Source: Oncomelania hupensis (taxonomy: Eukaryota > Mollusca > Gastropoda > Littorinimorpha > Pomatiopsidae). From it: a stretch of DNA of 64,000 bases. The stretch lies in the NCBI GenBank assembly GCA_036898135.1, contig JBAHVR010000276.1:61001-125000 (forward strand), read 5' to 3'. The notes beneath the pieces were generated by a model. The model did not search any database. It was given only the letters and a program-made list of their open reading frames with translations, and was not told where the DNA came from. The stretch's first letter is position 1. The number at the start of each line of letters is the position of its first letter. This document shows, in pieces, positions 59,868 to 64,000 of the stretch. The translations under genes were made by a program, and so were the position numbers.

Positions 59868-62800
59868 ATGGCTGACTTCTGGCAGAAAGGGGTTGAACTG
59901 AATCTAAAAGGCAAGCAGCTGACGGAGTACGTAAAATCCCAGGAGAGAATACAAGAACGAGAATTAGAAGAGCAGCGTCGCCGTGAAGAAAGAGAATTTG
60001 AACTGAAGCGTCTGGAAATTGAACAGCAGCGGCAAGAAAGAGAAGATGAGCGCAGGCGTGAGGAAAGAGAAGCTGATCGGCAGTTCCAACTAGAGTTGGC
60101 GCGCATCCAGCAACAACAGCATGCGCCACAAGTTATCAGTGACAACACGGCTCCAAAATTGCCAGCTTTCGTCGACGGGAAGGACCAGATCGACAGCTAT
60201 CTGGCCAGATTCGAAAGGTTTGCCAAAAGCTCTAACTGGCAACCTCAAGACTGGGCGATTCGACTAAGTGCACTTCTGACGGGAGAAGCACTCGACGTCT
60301 ACACCAGAATGTCGGACGATGACGCTAAAGACTACGACGTCTTGAAAGAGGCCCTATTGCAGTGCTACAACTTTACAGAGAAGGGCTACCGTAAACGCTT
60401 CCGTGAATGCCGGCCTAAGTCAGGCGAGACGCCAAAGCAGTTTGTGGAGCGCCTGTCGTCATATCTACACAAGTGGGTGGAGTTATCAGGCGAAAGGAAG
60501 TCTTACGACAGTCTCCATGACCTGATTGTGAAAGAACAATTTCTCAATGCCTGTCACAAGGACCTAGCGACCCACTTAGAAGAACAAAAGCTGCAGACGC
60601 TTAAAGATGTGACTGAGGCTGCTGAAAGATATCTTATCGCTCATGGGAAAACCCTGGGGCCACCCAGCGCGACGAAACATTTTCAGAAGACTGCAAACCA
60701 TGGGAACCAGATCCAAGGAAGCCAGACGAGCCAGAGACAGACAGACTCCACGCCTCCTCCCAGGGAAGGGCATTCAAGGGGCTGTTTCACCTGCAACGCT
60801 ACAGACCACAGAGCTTCTAACTGTCCTCAAAACAAAAGTAGCGGACAGCGGAGCAGTACGGACAACGCAGCGGCGGGCAACCGGCAGAGACGTTTCTCCA
60901 ATCAACGGCAAACCAGTAGATCTGACCATCAAGTGTGCGGCGGGAGCGTCATTCTTCCGAGTGAGACCGAGCGCGCAGCTACTCCCGCGGACGTGCAAGA
61001 GTGCATAACCGATGGCCAACTTCTCCTTGCCAACGGGAAATCCATCCCCGTCGTCACCAGCGCAGCTGTGACCGTACAGAACATGCCTGTTTCCAAGGGA
61101 CGCGTCGGAAATCATGAAGTGACTGTTTTAAGAGACTCTGGCTGTAGTGGGGTCATCGTCAGAGAAGACCTAATCGCTAAAGAACAATTTACTGGCGATT
61201 CTAAATGGACACTCATGGCCGACAGCAAATGTGTGAGAGCGCCAGTTGCGAAGATTCAAGTCAGCACCCCTTTCTACATAGGCGAAGTAGAAGCGGTTTG
61301 CCTGAAAAAGCCGCTATACGATTTGATGATCGGGAACATCGACGGCGCGAGACGACCCGACGACCCCGATCTAGAGTGGAGTCCTGCCTCAACCCAACGC
61401 GTCGAAGTTGTGGAGGAGGATCCATTGCCATTTCCCGATGGAGACCTTACAGAGCTGCTACGGGACAATGTGGTTACTCCGGCTCAGCCCTGCCGACCAG
61501 AGATCGTCGGTGCTGCTACTACCAGGGCCCAGGCCAAGAGAGACAAGACGTCTACGCCACTGAAGGTCGCCGACAACTCTAAAGCTGCCATCGTGGACAG
61601 AGATAAGCTGATCCAGCTCCAGGAAGATGATAGTACTTTAAACAAGTACAGGAACCGCCAAGACCACGTGACCAAGGGCAGTGGCACGGTCTATTTTGAG
61701 GTGAAGGCCAAGATCCTGTACAGAATCTTCCAGCACCAGAGGGTCAACGGAGGTAAACCACTACGTCAAGTACTGGTACCATTACCCCTAAGGCGCCAGG
61801 TGATGGAAGTAGCGCATGACTCAATCATGGGAGGTCACCTAGGCATCAAGAAGACGTCAGACAGAATCCAGGCGGTGTTCTACTGGCCAGGACTTCATGC
61901 GGACGTCAGCCGTTTCTGTCGATCATGTGACATTTGCCAGAAGACCATACCTCGAGGAAGGGTCCCTAAAGTGCCAATGCAGAGAATGCCTTTGATCGAC
62001 CGACCTTTCAAGAGGGTGGCCTTAGACTTAATCGGCGAAATAAGACCTCCGAGTGAAGAAGGTCATCGATGGGTACTGACGTTAGTAGACTATGCGACTC
62101 GGTACCCAGAAGCAGTGCCACTGAAGAAGATTGACACTGAAACTGTAGCAGAGGCACTGGTGGACATGTTCAGTAGACTTGGAGTGCCTGAAGAAATTCT
62201 GACAGACCTCGGGACACAGTTCGTCTCTGACTGTATGAAGGAGGTCAACAGACTGCTGAGCATCCGGCATTTAACTACGACACCCTACCATCCAATGTGC
62301 AACGGGCTCGTCGAAAAGTTCAATGCTACGTTGAAGTCCACCTTGAAGAAACTGTGCAGCGAGCAGCCCAGACAATGGCATCGCTACATCAACGCCTTAC
62401 TTTTCGCCTACAGAGAAGTACCGCAGGAGTCCACCGGTTTTTCTCCGTTCGAGCTGCTGTACGGAAGAACCATCCGAGGGCCGATGCACATCCTAAAAGA
62501 ACTGTGGACGAAAGAAGTAGACACCCCAGAGGTGAAGAACAGCTACCAGTACGTGTTTGAGCTACGAGAGAAGCTGGAGCAGACTCTCGAGATAGCCAGA
62601 GAAAACCTGAAGAAATCCCAAGACTGTGGAAAGCACTACTACGATCGTAGGGCTGTGAACAGGAAGTTTAAACCTGGCAACAAAGTGCTGGTGCTGCTAC
62701 CTACTGATCACAATAAGTTGCTGATGCAGTGGAAAGGCCCGTACGAAGTGGAGACCGTGGTGGGAATCAACGACTACAAGGTGAAGGTCGGCCAGCATTC

Positions 62801-64000
62801 CAAGATATACCACGCCAACCTCCTTAAGCTGTACGTGGAAAGGCCATCAGAGACTGTGCACGCAGCCACAGCAGCTGTGACCGACGACAGCTTTGACAGC
62901 GAGGAACTGTTGGAACTGGGAGACTTCCACAGCAAAGAAGGCATCGATGATGTTAAGCTAGGACCGAGCTTGACGGAAGGTCAAAAGTTGGAGCTCAAGG
63001 ACCTTATGGGCGAGTTTCCCCACAACTTCAGCGATGTCCCTGGCTCTACAACTTTGGTCGAACACGAAGTCCACCTCACTTCGAATATCCCTGTTCGATC
63101 CAAGCCCTTCCCGATCCCTTTCAAGGCCCGTGAATCCTTGAAGAAAGACATCGATGAGATGCTGATGATGGGCATCATCAAGGAGTCCAGTTCCCCCTAC
63201 GCGTCCCCTGTCGTGGTCGTGAAGAAGAAGGACGGGAGCAACCGAGTATGCATCGACTACAGGAAGGTTAATAAGATCACCGTCTTCGACCCTGAGCCGA
63301 TGCCTACCGCAGCAGACCTCTTCCGCCAATTATCGGGGAGTAGAATCTTCTCAAAGATTGACCTCAGCAAAGGTTATTGGCAAGTCCCCGTGCGTCAACA
63401 GGACATACCAAAGACTGCTTTTATAACCCCTGATGGGACGTACGAGTGCCTAAGGATGCCCTTTGGCATGGTCAACAGCGGAGCTACCCTGAAGAGAGGG
63501 ATGAAGAAGATGCTCAAAGGGATGGATAATGTCGTGTGTTACTGGGACGACCTGCTAGTCCACACTCGCACCTGGGAAGAGCATCTGCAGACCTTGAGGG
63601 AGCTGTTTCACCGTCTCACAGAAGCCAACCTGACCGTGAGACCCAGTAAGTGCATTCTGGGGACTGACAACGTAGACTTTATCGGCCATTCGCTGAAAGA
63701 AGGACAGAAGGGGCTTCTACTAGAAAACGTTACCAAGATTCTGAACGCTCCACGTCCCCAAACCAAGAAGCAGGTGCGATCTTTCCTGGGGTTGGCTGGA
63801 TACTACAGGGAGTTTGTACCAAACTACTCCGCCATCACAGCACCCTTGTCGGACCTGGTGCGGAAAGGCTGTCCAAACCAAGTGCAGTGGGGACCGTCTC
63901 AGGAGAGGGCATACCAGACTGTGCGCGACCTCCTTTCGAAGGATCCGGTGCTACGACTGCCCGATACTTCCAAGGAATTCGTCTTAAGGACAGACGCAGC
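59868..64000 (+). CDS. Gag-pol polyprotein with integrase upstream of RT (open at window end)
   Basis: ATG at 59868 (MADFWQKGVELNLKGKQLTE) opens a frame with no stop to 64000, 1377 codons. Residues 20-80 form a charged coiled coil rich in RREERE; a retrotransposon gag domain follows. CCHC knuckle CFTCNATDHRASNC starts near 306. The protease motif DSGCSG is at 423. The integrase zinc finger is HDSIMGGH...CRSCDIC; catalytic D720, D780 and E816 have D-D35-E spacing; a KGPYEV GPY module follows. RT comes only then: ASPVVVVKKKDGSNRVCIDY, IFSKIDLSKGYWQVPV and YWDDLL at 1225-1230. RNase H begins with FVLRTDA at the edge. Gag and pol are fused in one frame. Placing IN before RT is the Gmr1-like arrangement. 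Confidence 0.93.
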   Translation, partial: MADFWQKGVELNLKGKQLTEYVKSQERIQERELEEQRRREEREFELKRLEIEQQRQEREDERRREEREADRQFQLELARIQQQQHAPQVISDNTAPKLPAFVDGKDQIDSYLARFERFAKSSNWQPQDWAIRLSALLTGEALDVYTRMSDDDAKDYDVLKEALLQCYNFTEKGYRKRFRECRPKSGETPKQFVERLSSYLHKWVELSGERKSYDSLHDLIVKEQFLNACHKDLATHLEEQKLQTLKDVTEAAERYLIAHGKTLGPPSATKHFQKTANHGNQIQGSQTSQRQTDSTPPPREGHSRGCFTCNATDHRASNCPQNKSSGQRSSTDNAAAGNRQRRFSNQRQTSRSDHQVCGGSVILPSETERAATPADVQECITDGQLLLANGKSIPVVTSAAVTVQNMPVSKGRVGNHEVTVLRDSGCSGVIVREDLIAKEQFTGDSKWTLMADSKCVRAPVAKIQVSTPFYIGEVEAVCLKKPLYDLMIGNIDGARRPDDPDLEWSPASTQRVEVVEEDPLPFPDGDLTELLRDNVVTPAQPCRPEIVGAATTRAQAKRDKTSTPLKVADNSKAAIVDRDKLIQLQEDDSTLNKYRNRQDHVTKGSGTVYFEVKAKILYRIFQHQRVNGGKPLRQVLVPLPLRRQVMEVAHDSIMGGHLGIKKTSDRIQAVFYWPGLHADVSRFCRSCDICQKTIPRGRVPKVPMQRMPLIDRPFKRVALDLIGEIRPPSEEGHRWVLTLVDYATRYPEAVPLKKIDTETVAEALVDMFSRLGVPEEILTDLGTQFVSDCMKEVNRLLSIRHLTTTPYHPMCNGLVEKFNATLKSTLKKLCSEQPRQWHRYINALLFAYREVPQESTGFSPFELLYGRTIRGPMHILKELWTKEVDTPEVKNSYQYVFELREKLEQTLEIARENLKKSQDCGKHYYDRRAVNRKFKPGNKVLVLLPTDHNKLLMQWKGPYEVETVVGINDYKVKVGQHSKIYHANLLKLYVERPSETVHAATAAVTDDSFDSEELLELGDFHSKEGIDDVKLGPSLTEGQKLELKDLMGEFPHNFSDVPGSTTLVEHEVHLTSNIPVRSKPFPIPFKARESLKKDIDEMLMMGIIKESSSPYASPVVVVKKKDGSNRVCIDYRKVNKITVFDPEPMPTAADLFRQLSGSRIFSKIDLSKGYWQVPVRQQDIPKTAFITPDGTYECLRMPFGMVNSGATLKRGMKKMLKGMDNVVCYWDDLLVHTRTWEEHLQTLRELFHRLTEANLTVRPSKCILGTDNVDFIGHSLKEGQKGLLLENVTKILNAPRPQTKKQVRSFLGLAGYYREFVPNYSAITAPLSDLVRKGCPNQVQWGPSQERAYQTVRDLLSKDPVLRLPDTSKEFVLRTDA

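Larger units (their letters stand above)
58685..64000 (+). mobile_element. Gmr1-like Ty3/gypsy LTR retrotransposon, 5' LTR to window edge
   Basis: A 633-bp LTR (58685-59317) starts TGTTAC and ends GTAACA. It is followed by a TTTTGGGGGCCAAGCC primer-binding-site region and one long frame. Domains are ordered gag, CCHC, protease, integrase, RT, RNase H. The 3' LTR lies outside the window. It is inserted in the intron after exon 2 of the + strand DD3-3 paralogue, in the same orientation. LTR and coding sequence are close to the copy at 37828, so the family was active relatively recently. Confidence 0.92.

Overview
This is eukaryotic genomic DNA: short exons with GT-AG introns, long introns full of transposons, tRNA-derived SINEs and very long microsatellites. 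The gene set and repeat style suggest a marine invertebrate, most likely a mollusc and probably a gastropod. That assignment is inference, because no rRNA or mitochondrial marker is present.

Four host loci can be read. (1) The 3' half of ATP23, a mitochondrial inner-membrane metalloprotease/assembly factor, lies on + in three exons between about 3848 and 7479; its 5' exons were not found. (2) A complete DD3-3-like gene lies on - from 49331 (ATG) to 12389 (stop). I resolve 15 coding exons that join in phase to 763 codons, with a signal peptide, a conserved N-terminal motif, a TGSNTNPNNNDGQG motif and one C-terminal membrane helix. (3) A second, divergently transcribed DD3-3-like paralogue starts on + at 54178; two exons are visible and the rest lies beyond the window. 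(4) A possible first exon of a THAP-type zinc-finger gene lies on + at 50516-50655. Loci 1 and 2 converge; loci 2 and 3 diverge.

Transposons explain most of the rest. Two copies of one Ty3/gypsy family are present. The copy starting at 58685 has an uninterrupted gag-pol frame to the window edge, with domain order gag, CCHC, protease, integrase with GPY module, reverse transcriptase, RNase H. Integrase before RT is the order of the Gmr1-like branch, not of ordinary Ty3/gypsy elements. The copy at 37828-45314 has both LTRs and a perfect 5-bp target duplication, but has lost the RT core, carries a nested 1.5-kb solo LTR in gag and a LINE tail in its 5' LTR. A diverged solo LTR of the same family sits at 18850-19403. 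There are five 5'-truncated copies of one endonuclease-RT LINE family with GGATA-repeat tails, three L2/CR1-type LINE 3' ends, at least four SINE families, several hAT-like terminal-inverted-repeat elements, and two foldback/MITE elements with long arms.

The most unusual host-gene observation is that two unrelated genes each have a minisatellite that begins exactly at an exon end and repeats the 5' splice site: four donors 38 bp apart in ATP23, and eight donors exactly 21 bp apart (plus a decayed tail) after exon 12 of the DD3-3 gene.
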